Shown: positions 53,081-61,289, counted from the first letter of the stretch. The stretch is DNA of 64,000 bases from Labedella gwakjiensis (GCF_003014675.1 NZ_PYAU01000001.1:3410001-3474000); one strand, 5' to 3'. The notes: generated by a model from the letters alone, not told the origin. Translations and numbers: made by a program.

Positions 53081-53662
53081 ATGACAACATCCTCGACGGG
53101 TACGCGCCTTGGGTACGTACGAGTAAGCACAGGTAAGCAGGATGAGAGCCTCCAACACGATGCGCTCGACAACGCGAAGGTACTGAAGAGGAACAGGTAC
53201 GTCGATCATGGAGTCTCTGGATCGAAGTCTTCTCGTCCTGCTCTCGACGCCATGCTGGCCGACGCGAGTACAGGCGACACCATCGTCGTCTACAAGCTCG
53301 ACCGCATCGGGCGCTCAACGGCGCACGTCGCACAGCTCCTTGCCAACTTGACCGAGCGAGGCATTTTCGTGGAGTCGATTTCCGATGGCCTGAACAGCTC
53401 TACTCCCACAGGCAGGGCCATGCTCCAGATGCTCGCCATCTTTGCGGAGATGGAGCGCTCGTTCATCTCTGAGCGCACAATCGCAGGGCTAGCCGCAGCG
53501 AAGGGGAAAAATCGCAAGGGCGGACGTCCAAGGACCGATCCCGCGACGGCTAGGAAAGCGCAGACGCTGCGGGATTCTGGCGAGAGCATCGCAGAGATTT
53601 CATCCACGCTCGAAATCTCGGTCGCTACGGTCTATAGGCTGACGTCGGCTCCTCGGGGTTAG
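53081..53662 (+). CDS. Serine recombinase (resolvase/invertase family)
   Basis: 193 residues from ATG 53081 (GGGGA precedes it); an in-frame ATG at 53057 inside the inverted repeat is an alternative. Catalytic Ser16 in GYVRVSTGKQDESLQ, then DTIVVYKLDRIGRSTAHV, GRAMLQMLAIFAEMERSFISERT and a C-terminal Hin-type HTH (GRPRT ... SIAEISSTLEISVATVYRL). Small resolvase/invertase size, not a large serine integrase. In such an element it could resolve dimers, invert a segment or be a passenger; its 3' end overlaps the convergent gene by 4 bp. Confidence 0.92.
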   Translation: MTTSSTGTRLGYVRVSTGKQDESLQHDALDNAKVLKRNRYVDHGVSGSKSSRPALDAMLADASTGDTIVVYKLDRIGRSTAHVAQLLANLTERGIFVESISDGLNSSTPTGRAMLQMLAIFAEMERSFISERTIAGLAAAKGKNRKGGRPRTDPATARKAQTLRDSGESIAEISSTLEISVATVYRLTSAPRG

Positions 53663-53961
53663 CGGCCGGTTGGCCCCTGCTGCCTGACAACGAACTTAAT
53701 TGCTTCGCCAAACGAGTCGAACTCTCGCCCCAGTCCATCGGACAGCTCAGCCGAAGCCGTGTACGCGTAGCTGACGCCGTCTCTACCCACGCTTATATGA
53801 CCCGTGTGGGCGCCGAACGACACGACGTACCACTCCGACTCTCGCAACGGCTGTCCGAGCCATGTGTTGTCGTTCAGAACTCGAATGTGAACGGCATGAC
53901 CGTCCACGTCAATCTCGACGTGCTTTCCCTCGGCGTACTGAACATCCTGGGGCTGAATCAT
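53659..53961 (-). CDS. Hypothetical protein, element cargo
   Basis: 100 residues with AAGGAGA before ATG 53961. Beta-rich looking sequence: HVEIDVDGHAVHIRVL, SEWYVVSFGAHTGHISVGRDGVSYAYT and a C-terminal helix FGEAIKFVV. No family recognised. Convergent with the serine recombinase, overlapping its end by 4 bp. Confidence 0.6.
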   Translation of the reverse strand: MIQPQDVQYAEGKHVEIDVDGHAVHIRVLNDNTWLGQPLRESEWYVVSFGAHTGHISVGRDGVSYAYTASAELSDGLGREFDSFGEAIKFVVRQQGPTGR

Positions 53962-54084
53962 AGGTTCTCCTTGGCTGTCGCACGTTCGGGAGGTCGAAAA
54001 TTCTAGAGAGGAGGGCCGACCCTGACTGACACAGTCAGAATGGCACGTCGCATGGGTTGTCTCAAGAACTGAGACAAGGCGGTC

Positions 54085-54825
54085 CTACTCGCTCGCGTAC
54101 GTGCTCCAGGTCCAGGCGATTTCGTCGTAGCGAACGGGCCGCGACCCGACGGTGGCGGCTTGCCGAAGCGTGTCCAAATCCACGTTGTCGGGCAAGATCG
54201 CTTCGAGGAGGTCGTACACCTGGCCCTCGGAGAATGGCGTGTCCCTGGGAAGAATCCAGGACACCCATCCTTCTTCACACTGTTCCTTCTCGATGACGTA
54301 GAGGTCGATGACGACGAGCAATTCCGAGTCATCCAGCAACCCGGAGTACTGCACCTCGGTGCCAGGGTTGGCGCGAGCTTCCTCATAGGCAGTGCGGCCA
54401 ATCGCCCTGAACTCATCGAGCAAGTTTGCAGAGCTAATTCTTTCCAGCGCCTCGTAGTCGTCAGGAGTCGGAAGCAAAAGGTCTTTATCGCTCAGAGACA
54501 TGAAGTGCTTGTAGACGTCTCGGTCCTCGTGCGTCGCGTGAGTGTCACCGTAGGCGAGCAGCCAGCACACGTCCTCGACTTCGTCCCAGTAGGTCGCCCC
54601 GCGTCCACGGCCCACGTGCAGGCTTAGCACCCCTGGGTACGGGAAGACGTCCTTAACGGGCTCACCGACCCCTGGCGAACCAGCCCTCTTGTTGACGAAT
54701 GTCCTCAGTGCGTGGTGATCGGCACAGTAGTGGCGAGCGTCGCGGAAGGCGTGTTCGACATCCAGGCCTAGATCGCTCGCTACGCAGCGTCGTGTGGCTC
54801 GAAGATGGGGTGATGAGTGAGGCAA
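54085..54825 (-). CDS. Hypothetical protein, element cargo (TTG start)
   Basis: 246 residues. The only plausible start is TTG 54825, which directly follows the stop of the upstream small gene (TAATTG), so translation would be coupled. Acidic overall, with GVLSLHVGRGRGATYWDEVEDVCWLLAYG, TPDDYEALERI and a C-terminal WTWSTYASE. No catalytic motif or known domain is seen. Confidence 0.6.
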   Translation of the reverse strand: MPHSSPHLRATRRCVASDLGLDVEHAFRDARHYCADHHALRTFVNKRAGSPGVGEPVKDVFPYPGVLSLHVGRGRGATYWDEVEDVCWLLAYGDTHATHEDRDVYKHFMSLSDKDLLLPTPDDYEALERISSANLLDEFRAIGRTAYEEARANPGTEVQYSGLLDDSELLVVIDLYVIEKEQCEEGWVSWILPRDTPFSEGQVYDLLEAILPDNVDLDTLRQAATVGSRPVRYDEIAWTWSTYASE

Positions 54826-55044
54826 TTAGCTGGCGCGAAGGCGAGCAGCAGCAGCCTCGGCACGGCTGCGTCGCTGGGTCTTCTCGCGCTCGACGCGCTC
54901 GTCGTTCGACATCGACCGTCGAGCCCGGATCTCGTCAGCAATGTGTTCGTCGCTGCGACTCCGAACGACCTTGACCAGGCGCTCAGCGCTGGAAGGTACG
55001 GGTTGAACGGAAGGCTTACGCTGAACCTTGAGGGTGGCGGACAT
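54826..55044 (-). CDS. Small charged hypothetical protein
   Basis: 72 residues, highly charged, probably a single long helix in the C-terminal half (ERVEREKTQRRSRAEAAAARLRA). No Shine-Dalgarno, but TAAACT ends 6 nt before the ATG, compatible with a leaderless message. Coupled to the 246-residue gene downstream. Function unknown. Confidence 0.5.
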   Translation of the reverse strand: MSATLKVQRKPSVQPVPSSAERLVKVVRSRSDEHIADEIRARRSMSNDERVEREKTQRRSRAEAAAARLRAS

Positions 55045-55237
55045 GATGTGAGTTTAGCTCTGTACCAACGGGGTCCCGCTACCCCTCGCTGAAGGGGTAC
55101 TGAGAATGCCTCGTTAGTCTCCGTTGCGTGACGTTGTCCACATCTGGCCCAACACGTCCCCTGGGCTGCCGGGGAGGGCCAGCGAAGGTCAGTCAACCCC
55201 GGGTGGATCAACCCTGTCAGGCGGACACAGTCCGGTT
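55045..55237. other. Intergenic with short hairpin
   Basis: 193 nt without a gene. TACCCCT/AGGGGTA (about 55082-55101) forms a short stem; nothing else stands out. Confidence 0.4.
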
Positions 55238-55510
55238 CTAGACCTGGGTCCGTCGCGGTCGAGGCCCGGGGGCAGCCTTGTACATCCCGAAGGCGTCCAG
55301 ACCCTTCACGATCGATTCCGGGTCCGGCACGTCGAAAAGCACGACCGAATTCGCGTCCTGAAGTGACTCGTAGTATCCGACAAGCTTTCGGTCACGGGAC
55401 TCCTCAGCCCAGGTGACCACCCTGTATGCCTGGACCTGATCGCCACCGGACGGAGGCGTCACGACGACGAGCCGAATCACCGCCTTGGGAATGACGGGAT
55501 CGTTCCGCAT
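55238..55510 (-). CDS. Hypothetical protein, element cargo
   Basis: 90 residues from ATG 55510, with GTGGAG about 9 nt upstream; the open frame extends 38 codons further upstream without a better start. Contains VIRLVVVTPPSGGDQVQAYRVVTWAEE and a basic Pro/Arg-rich C terminus (PGPRPRRTQV). No domain recognised. Confidence 0.45.
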   Translation of the reverse strand: MRNDPVIPKAVIRLVVVTPPSGGDQVQAYRVVTWAEESRDRKLVGYYESLQDANSVVLFDVPDPESIVKGLDAFGMYKAAPGPRPRRTQV

Positions 55511-55628
55511 ACAGACCCACTCCACGCGGGAGACGCGAATAGGTTTCGGCAACAAACTGGGACACTCCTCTCTCGGAGCGCACCGGCCCGCGCGACTCCG
55601 AGTGTACGAGGAGCCCCCCGACATCCGA

Positions 55629-56087
55629 TCAGACGGGGTCTACTCCGTAGTGGCGGTCCAGGTGCTCGTGCGCCTCCTTCAACACGTCATCAAGGTCACC
55701 CAGGCCCCCGAACATGACGTGCGGGTCATCGTTCTCGTCTGCGGTGTAAAGGGTCCATCGTCCACGCTCCGGGTCAGGCCACCCATCGTGCCACTCCAGG
55801 AGAGACCGGTAATTCTCGATCGCCACATTGACGTAGTCATTCACCCGCACATCAATGTCGTGCCCGAACAGGGCTACCAGTACCTCATGGAGACGCAGGC
55901 CGCCGCCCCGGTCGAACGCCGACTTCGCTGCCTGACCGCCTCCCTTCCGGCTACCGGCCTTGTCCTCTACGAACACGTAGGTCCCGTGGTCCTCAGCGTG
56001 GGGATCACGCCGACGGCTCTTCACGAGACGCAGACCCTGACGCTGTGCCGCCCGACGTGCTTTCTGTTCCTGAATTTTAATGTCCAC
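55629..56087 (-). CDS. Hypothetical protein, element cargo
   Basis: 152 residues from GTG 56087, which has GAGGAG at 6-nt spacing; the longer frame upstream lacks support. The N-terminal IKIQEQKARRAAQRQGLRLVKSRRRDPHAEDHGTYVFVED is a recurring short-protein pattern in actinobacterial genomes, possibly DNA-related because of its basic helix. C terminus acidic. Function unknown. Confidence 0.55.
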   Translation of the reverse strand: MDIKIQEQKARRAAQRQGLRLVKSRRRDPHAEDHGTYVFVEDKAGSRKGGGQAAKSAFDRGGGLRLHEVLVALFGHDIDVRVNDYVNVAIENYRSLLEWHDGWPDPERGRWTLYTADENDDPHVMFGGLGDLDDVLKEAHEHLDRHYGVDPV

Positions 56088-56309
56088 GGTTCGCTCCTCA
56101 ATTTCATGGCCAACTTCGCTACTACCGCTGGTAATTGATACGCCGAGCGAAGCCGGAACGAACAAGGTGAGCAAGAGAAAATGTCGAGACCAGGCGAACC
56201 GACCTCCCCTGACCGTTGCAGACACTTCTCCACAAACAAGAGGTCTACTGGGGCGGTTGGAACTCGACGGAAGGGACCCATCTACCTACCGTGGATCGTG
56301 AACGAGCGG

Positions 56310-56888
56310 TTAGTTCCAGCCGTTCACGAAGCCGATCCAGATCGTCAAGATTGCGAAGGGCAAGCCGATGGCGGCGACAATGATTGCTCGCACCCACCAG
56401 CGCTGACTCCAACGCGTCCTTAGCTTCGGATGCCCAAACGCGACTGACGTGAAGTCCCACACATCGAAGTCACGCCGGTCAACAGAGTCCATGAACTCCT
56501 GCATCTGTTCCTTGGCTCCGCGTACGACGACAGAGCTGGTTCCCTGAAAATGGATGCTCATGTCTCGAATGCCGAAGTGAGTGTGGAGGGTTGCACCGAG
56601 CCCTTGGACAGGTCTGCGGGGAAACCCGACCTGTCTGACCTCCATGAACTGGCGAACCCAACTCGGCTGAAGATTGTGGCTCTCGAAAGCTGCCTGCAAC
56701 TCACCGAGTGTCTTTCGTTGAAGGAGGGTTCCGTCGTTCGCCGAGCCGGTGAACCCCTCGGTCCGGAGCTTCCCACCGACCCGGGACAACACCTCGCCTA
56801 GCTCCTGGGACACTCGTGTGGTCACGGCCCACAGTGAATCGTCGGGGCCGAACCCAATCACTGCTTCACCGCTGAACACATCTGGCAT
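56310..56888 (-). CDS. Hypothetical membrane-anchored protein, element cargo
   Basis: 192 residues from ATG 56888 (18 codons after an earlier in-frame candidate at 56942). The cytoplasmic-looking N-terminal ~165 residues precede one C-terminal membrane helix, WWVRAIIVAAIGLPFAILTIW. Tail-anchored topology; no known domain. Confidence 0.55.
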   Translation of the reverse strand: MPDVFSGEAVIGFGPDDSLWAVTTRVSQELGEVLSRVGGKLRTEGFTGSANDGTLLQRKTLGELQAAFESHNLQPSWVRQFMEVRQVGFPRRPVQGLGATLHTHFGIRDMSIHFQGTSSVVVRGAKEQMQEFMDSVDRRDFDVWDFTSVAFGHPKLRTRWSQRWWVRAIIVAAIGLPFAILTIWIGFVNGWN

Positions 56889-56978
56889 GCTCAAAAACCT
56901 AGTTGCTGGGTCGTTCCCTCCGCGCGTGCCACCCCGACCCATACGACCTGCCTTTCTCAGACAAAGGCTGCACCTCGC

Positions 56979-57179
56979 CTAGACAGTGGGCTTCGGCTCG
57001 TACCAGGCGAACCGGTTGCGGTCGAACTTGAAGCCGGTGGCGTCATCGATAGTTCCGACCGGGTTACCCACTCGTACGAGCTGGTAGATGCCCCGGTCGG
57101 TGGTGTACTCCTCCGGTGCGGTGTCGCCTTCCCAGCTCACGCCGGGCTCGTCTGGAAACACAAGGTGAATGTAGGTCAC
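56979..57179 (-). CDS. Small hypothetical protein, element cargo
   Basis: 66 residues from GTG 57179 with AAGGAG 6 nt upstream. Acidic N-terminal half, aromatic C terminus (FKFDRNRFAWYEPKP). No family recognised. Confidence 0.45.
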   Translation of the reverse strand: MTYIHLVFPDEPGVSWEGDTAPEEYTTDRGIYQLVRVGNPVGTIDDATGFKFDRNRFAWYEPKPTV

Positions 57180-57280
57180 GACGGCTCCTTCTCGTGGGGC
57201 AGGGGAGCATCAACGACAGCCGACCCTCCGCGGGTGACTCCACCATGCCACGCGGACGCCGTCCGGTCTACGATCACGGC

Positions 57281-57865
57281 ATGACTCTTCCGCTGTGGCT
57301 TCAGATCGTCGCACTCGTCGTCCCTGCGGTGGTCGCGGTGTTCTCGGCATTGTGGGCGACTAGGTCTGCCCGACGGGCGCAGCAGGCCGAACATGAGGCA
57401 GCACGCCTCCGCGCACTGGAAGACCGCGTTGCTCAGAAGACGTACGAGATGTACCAGCCCTTCCTCCAAGCGATGGGCGACATTCTCACGCCTCACCGGA
57501 GTGCAGCAGCCCTGAAGAAGTTCGAAGACGTGATGGCGGACTTCCAGACTTTCGTCATCGTGTGGGGCTCAGACGAGGCCATCGAGAAGTTCTTCCGTTA
57601 CCGCCTCGCGGCGAACTCGTCGCCCCCGGTCTCGATCACGATGCGTCTGATGGCGGAATTTCTTCTTGCCGTTCGGAAGGACATCGCCTGGCCGAACACG
57701 CGCGTCTCTGCCTTCCACACGATCGCTATGCGTATCAACGACCTTCCGGAGCATCCCGAACTAGCGGAGGCGATGTCGATGCCCCTCGCGGACCTCTGCC
57801 GACGCGAGGGGTGGGAAGCACCCTTCGACACTTCAGAAGGTTCTCTCGACAGGACAAGCCTCTAG
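57281..57865 (+). CDS. Hypothetical protein with N-terminal membrane anchor, element cargo
   Basis: 194 residues from ATG 57281; a longer in-frame start (ATG 57245) adds a basic, probably untranslated stretch. One membrane helix at the N terminus (LWLQIVALVVPAVVAVFSAL) is followed by a helical, coiled-coil-like region (ARRAQQAEHEAARLRALEDRV) and a globular C terminus. No known domain. Confidence 0.6.
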   Translation: MTLPLWLQIVALVVPAVVAVFSALWATRSARRAQQAEHEAARLRALEDRVAQKTYEMYQPFLQAMGDILTPHRSAAALKKFEDVMADFQTFVIVWGSDEAIEKFFRYRLAANSSPPVSITMRLMAEFLLAVRKDIAWPNTRVSAFHTIAMRINDLPEHPELAEAMSMPLADLCRREGWEAPFDTSEGSLDRTSL

Positions 57866-57999
57866 TGCTTTCACATGTCCACCTGTTCAGCTCGTCCACT
57901 TCCGACGCCTTCTCGTACCTGAGCATCGTCCCGCCGTCGGATCGCGTCTACAGAGGGGGCAGACCCATCGCCGACGACGTGGGGCGATAGGTTCCCACC

Positions 58000-58344
58000 A
58001 TGACATTGGACGGTGCTTCGCTCCTGGCGACTCTCTACCCGATCGGCGTACTCATCCTCCTGGTCGAGACCCGAAGTCTTCGCGACCTTGAGGGACCCAG
58101 ACTTGGAAGACACAGCAAAGTCACGCGCCTGCGTATTCTCTTCTCACCTGTTGGGATGGAACTCGTGCTTGTGAATCTCGGCGTCTTCTGCGGCCTAGGC
58201 GGAACGGTCATCGCGGCCTATGTCGTGGCAATCGGAGAGAGACCCAACGCCTACGTCGGCGGGACCATCGCCATAGACGGAGCAGTTCTAGCTATCGCTG
58301 TCTACTGGTTCGCTTTGCGCCTCCTCAAGTCACGCTTCGATTGA
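58000..58344 (+). CDS. Small membrane protein, element cargo
   Basis: 114 residues with three hydrophobic helices (LLATLYPIGVLILLVE, MELVLVNLGVFCGLGGTVIAAYVVA and GTIAIDGAVLAIAVYWFALRL). Weak ribosome-binding site. Last gene of the element before attR. Function unknown. Confidence 0.55.
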   Translation: MTLDGASLLATLYPIGVLILLVETRSLRDLEGPRLGRHSKVTRLRILFSPVGMELVLVNLGVFCGLGGTVIAAYVVAIGERPNAYVGGTIAIDGAVLAIAVYWFALRLLKSRFD

Positions 58345-58401
58345 GACCGCCGCTCCCCCTACGCTCCCCTTTGAAACCCGTATAGTGGCGGGATCGAGGA
58401 G

Positions 58402-58454
58402 GCTTGTTTCTAGAAACAAGCAGGTCAGGCCCTGAATCACTAAAGGGCCTGACC
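58402..58454. terminator. Two hairpins at the right end of the element
   Basis: A perfect 20-bp palindrome GCTTGTTTCTAGAAACAAGC (58402-58421) and a perfect 11-bp stem GGTCAGGCCCT / AGGGCCTGACC (58423-58433 and 58444-58454) lie 14-66 nt before attR. They could end the 58000 transcript or belong to the attachment site. Confidence 0.55.
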
Positions 58455-58467
58455 ACGCGAAATATTC

Positions 58468-58484
58468 GAGTGCCAATGATACCC
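58468..58484. repeat. attR core (17 bp)
   Basis: GAGTGCCAATGATACCC, identical to attL. Here only the right CIRCE arm is present, without its left partner, as expected if the target was cut inside the operator. Confidence 0.85.
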
Positions 58485-58670
58485 GTTCCGAGTCGGGAAC
58501 GGCCGAGGGCCGCTCGTGTCGGGGACGAGACACGATTCGACACCGTCGGCACGGCGATTGCGGGCTCTTCGGCCTGACCGATACCGTGATCCTGTGCCAC
58601 GCGGCCCCGGCGACACGCACGTCGTTCCGATCACTCCGCCGCGCACGACCCTCGATCGAAAGGAACGGCG

Positions 58671-59348
58671 ATGTCCGACCCCAACTCCCCCCAGTCGGGA
58701 GATCAGCAGCCGAATCCGAACGGCCAGCCGCCATACGGCGGATCCCAGCAGCCTCCTCCCCCGCCGCAGCAGCCGTACGGTGCTCCGCAGGGCCAGCCGG
58801 GTTACAGCGCTCCCCAGGGGCAGCCGGGCTACGGTGCTCCGCAGGGCCAGCCGGGTTACGGCGCTCCGCAGGGGCAGCCGGGCTACGGAGCTCCCCAGGG
58901 TGGCCAGCCCGGGTACGGCGGACCGCAGCAGCCCTACGGCCAGCAGCCCTACGGCCAGCCGTCCGGCGCAGCGCCCCTGACGCCGGCCGAGGACAAGCAG
59001 TGGGCGATGTGGTCGCACTTCGGTGGTGTGCTCGGCTTCCTGCCGTCCCTCATCATCTTCCTCGTCTTCAAGGACCGTGGCGGCTTCACGAAGCAGGAGT
59101 CCAAGGAAGCGCTGAACTGGCAGATCACGTGGATCATCGCCAACATCGCCGTGAGCATCATCACGACGATCCTCAGCGTCTCGCTCATCTTCGGCGGCGG
59201 CTATGGCTACGGCGGCATCAGCGCCCTCCTGAGCTTCATCGCCTGGCTGCCGTACCTCGCGAACCTCGTGTTCTCGATCATCGGCGGCGTCAAGGTGAAC
59301 AGTGGTCAGGCGTACCGTTACCCGGTGAACTTCCGATTCATCAAGTGA
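58671..59348 (+). CDS. DUF4870 membrane protein with Gly/Tyr/Pro/Gln repeats
   Basis: 225 residues. The N-terminal ~105 residues are disordered repeats of the PGYGAPQGQ type; the C-terminal half (about 106-225) is the DUF4870 domain, with PAEDKQWAMWSHFGGVLGFLPSLI, FTKQESKEALNWQITW and YGGISALLSFIAWLPYLANLVFSIIGGVKVNSGQAYRYP, four membrane helices. Function unknown. Ancestrally divergent from hrcA before the element inserted. A bidirectional terminator follows. Confidence 0.87.
   Translation: MSDPNSPQSGDQQPNPNGQPPYGGSQQPPPPPQQPYGAPQGQPGYSAPQGQPGYGAPQGQPGYGAPQGQPGYGAPQGGQPGYGGPQQPYGQQPYGQPSGAAPLTPAEDKQWAMWSHFGGVLGFLPSLIIFLVFKDRGGFTKQESKEALNWQITWIIANIAVSIITTILSVSLIFGGGYGYGGISALLSFIAWLPYLANLVFSIIGGVKVNSGQAYRYPVNFRFIK
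58773..58901 (+). repeat. 27-bp tandem repeats encoding PGYGAPQGQ
   Basis: About five in-frame copies, first unit shortened to 24 bp (PYGAPQGQ), the last incomplete. High identity between the third and fourth copies suggests recent expansion. Confidence 0.85.
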
Positions 59349-59354
59349 GCCCGT

Positions 59355-59391
59355 GCGTCCGTTCCCGTCCGTGACGGTCGGGAACGGACGC
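59355..59391. terminator. Bidirectional terminator between DUF4870 gene and hemW
   Basis: Perfect 13-bp arms (59355-59367 and 59379-59391) with an 11-nt loop. The last base of the right arm is the hemW stop codon's end. Confidence 0.75.
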
Positions 59392-60614
59392 TAGCCGACG
59401 AGTCGCCGAACGACGGCGTCGGCCAGGAGCCGCCCGCGCAGGGTCAATACGACCCGACCGCGCAGGGCGGCTTCTGCGTTGACGAGCTCGTCCGCGATGA
59501 GACCGGCGACGGCCACACGACCCTCGGACGGAAGAGCGTCGATCGCGAGTCCGTCGACGATGCGCGTCTCCAGAAGGATGCGTTCCACGAGCCGGGTCGC
59601 GTCGTCGAGTGTCTCGCGGCCGTGCGCCGGCGACGCACCGTCCGCAAGGAGAGCTGCGTAGGCCGCGGGGTGCTTGACGTTCCACCAGCGCACGCCGCCG
59701 ACGTGACTGTGGGCCCCGGGGCCGACACCCCACCAGTCCGATCCCGTCCAATAGGACAGGTTGTGCCGTGAACGGAACGCCGGTCCCGTCGCCCAGTTGC
59801 TCACCTCGTACCAGGAGTATCCGGCGCGACCGAGGAGCTCGTCCGCGAGCTCGTACATGTCGGCCTGGAGGTCGTCGGACGGCGTCTCGAGTTGGCCCGA
59901 ACGGATCCGGCGGGCGAGCTTCGTGCCCTGTTCGACGATGAGCGCGTACGCGGACACGTGGTCGGGGCGCTGCGCGACGGCCGTCTCGACGGATGTCCTC
60001 CAGTCGTCGAGGGTCTCGCCGGGAGTGCCGTAGATGAGGTCGAGGCTCACCTGGAGGCCCGCGGCCCTCGCCGCCTCGACCACGACCGGAATCCGTTCGG
60101 GGTCGTGGGTGCGGTCGAGGGTGGCGAGGACACTCGGAACGGCGGACTGCATGCCGAACGACACCCGCGTGAATCCCGCCTCCGCGAGCTCGGCGAGATA
60201 GTCGGCATCGACGCTGTCGGGGTTCGCCTCGGTCGTCACCTCCGCGCCGTCGGCGATGCCCACGCAGGATCGGATGGCGTCGAGCATCCGCACGAGGTGT
60301 GACGCCGGGAGGAGCGTCGGCGTCCCTCCACCGAAGAAGACGGTGCGTGCGGGCCGCTCGGGCAGACCGGCGCGTTCGAGCACATCGGCCGCGAGGGAGA
60401 TCTCTCCGATCGCCTGGGTGGCGTAGTCGGCTTGCGAGGCGCCGCGCAGTTCCGTGGCCGTGTAGGTGTTGAAGTCGCAGTACCCGCACCTGACGGTGCA
60501 GAACGGCACATGGACGTACACGCCGAAAGGTCGATCCTCGGCCCCGAGGGCGACCGAGTCCGGGAGGAGTCCGTCGCGCGGGGCCGGGTCGGCGAGGGGA
60601 AGCGGACCGGCCAC
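59391..60614 (-). CDS. hemW: Radical SAM heme chaperone HemW
   Basis: 407 residues. Radical-SAM cluster motif CTVRCGYCDF (Cys39, Cys43, Cys46), GGGTPTLLP, EANPDSVDADYL and RVSFGMQSAVPSVLATLDRTH. HemW transfers heme to apo-cytochromes; it is not a coproporphyrinogen oxidase, though old annotations call it HemN. Position between lepA and hrcA is conserved in actinobacteria, here interrupted by the DUF4870 gene and the element. Confidence 0.94.
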   Translation of the reverse strand: MAGPLPLADPAPRDGLLPDSVALGAEDRPFGVYVHVPFCTVRCGYCDFNTYTATELRGASQADYATQAIGEISLAADVLERAGLPERPARTVFFGGGTPTLLPASHLVRMLDAIRSCVGIADGAEVTTEANPDSVDADYLAELAEAGFTRVSFGMQSAVPSVLATLDRTHDPERIPVVVEAARAAGLQVSLDLIYGTPGETLDDWRTSVETAVAQRPDHVSAYALIVEQGTKLARRIRSGQLETPSDDLQADMYELADELLGRAGYSWYEVSNWATGPAFRSRHNLSYWTGSDWWGVGPGAHSHVGGVRWWNVKHPAAYAALLADGASPAHGRETLDDATRLVERILLETRIVDGLAIDALPSEGRVAVAGLIADELVNAEAALRGRVVLTLRGRLLADAVVRRLVG

Positions 60615-60620
60615 GCGCCG

Positions 60621-61289
60621 CTACTCCGTGACCTTGCCGCGCGTGCGCGCCGCCCAGAGGGGTGAGAGCGTGCGGGCGAAGCGCGTCGACAGGGCGACCC
60701 ATCGACGGCGCGGAAGCCACGGGAGCACACGATAGTGCAGCGCCTTCGCTCGGAAGACCGAGCGCTGCATGAACCGCACGCTGTCGTCCTCGGCGAGTTC
60801 GACGATGTACGCATCCTCGCCGCTCGCGACGCCGCCGCCGAGCGTGCCGAACGTGACGCTCACGCGCCGTTCGTCCTCGACGACGGAGACGACGCGCACA
60901 CGGCTCGTCACGCGGTAGACACCCACACGACCGCTCAGACGGGCGGACGCACCCGATGAGACGTAGGGCGTTCCGTCGGCGGTGAAGCGTTCCTCGGCCG
61001 AGAGCGTGGCCGGCGCGATCGGGGTGCCGTCCTCCGCGAACTTCACGCCCGTGTAGGCGCCGGGCTCGCCGTGGGCGAGAACCTGGACGGCGATGCCGGA
61101 GCCGCGGTAGAGGTCCCACGACATGATCGCGTCCACGGCCTGCGTGAAGCGTTCGGCGCCGCTGCCGAGGCGCACCTCGACCTCGGCGGAGCGGAACCCG
61201 CGGGGCGGGTATTGCATCATGTCCGGGGCAGCGGTGGCACCGACGGCGCCGTAGTCGACGTGGAGGTCCTCGAAGCTCTCGCGGCGCAT
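60621..61289 (-). CDS. DUF1990 family protein
   Basis: 222 residues. The family has a conserved GFRSAEVEVRLGSG-like strand and FGTLGGGVASGEDAYIVELAEDDSVRF, ending in a basic segment SVFRAKALHYRVLPWLPRRRW. DUF1990 is widespread in actinobacteria and plants; function unknown. Sits between lepA and hemW with short gaps (4 and 6 nt), hence likely one operon. Confidence 0.87.
   Translation of the reverse strand: MRRESFEDLHVDYGAVGATAAPDMMQYPPRGFRSAEVEVRLGSGAERFTQAVDAIMSWDLYRGSGIAVQVLAHGEPGAYTGVKFAEDGTPIAPATLSAEERFTADGTPYVSSGASARLSGRVGVYRVTSRVRVVSVVEDERRVSVTFGTLGGGVASGEDAYIVELAEDDSVRFMQRSVFRAKALHYRVLPWLPRRRWVALSTRFARTLSPLWAARTRGKVTE

Larger units (their letters stand above)
48355..58484. mobile_element. 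Integrated element (~10.1 kb) at the hrcA operator
   Basis: Bounded by a 17-bp direct repeat, GAGTGCCAATGATACCC, at 48355-48371 and 58468-58484. A tyrosine integrase starts 126 nt inside the left copy. Flanking genes (hrcA on the left; DUF4870, hemW and lepA on the right) are conserved in order in relatives, while the interior genes are not part of that conserved block and the sequence reads less GC-rich. Cargo: integrase, HEPN-like protein, two HTH proteins, serine resolvase and about ten small unknown genes. No rep, relaxase, portal or capsid gene is recognised, so it is an integrative mobilisable element, a satellite or a remnant. Confidence 0.85.

Noticed and set aside
58468-58484. A second CIRCE at the right end of the element
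   Set aside because: Only the right arm GAGTGCCAA is present, and the bases upstream do not form the left arm; it is the att core copy.
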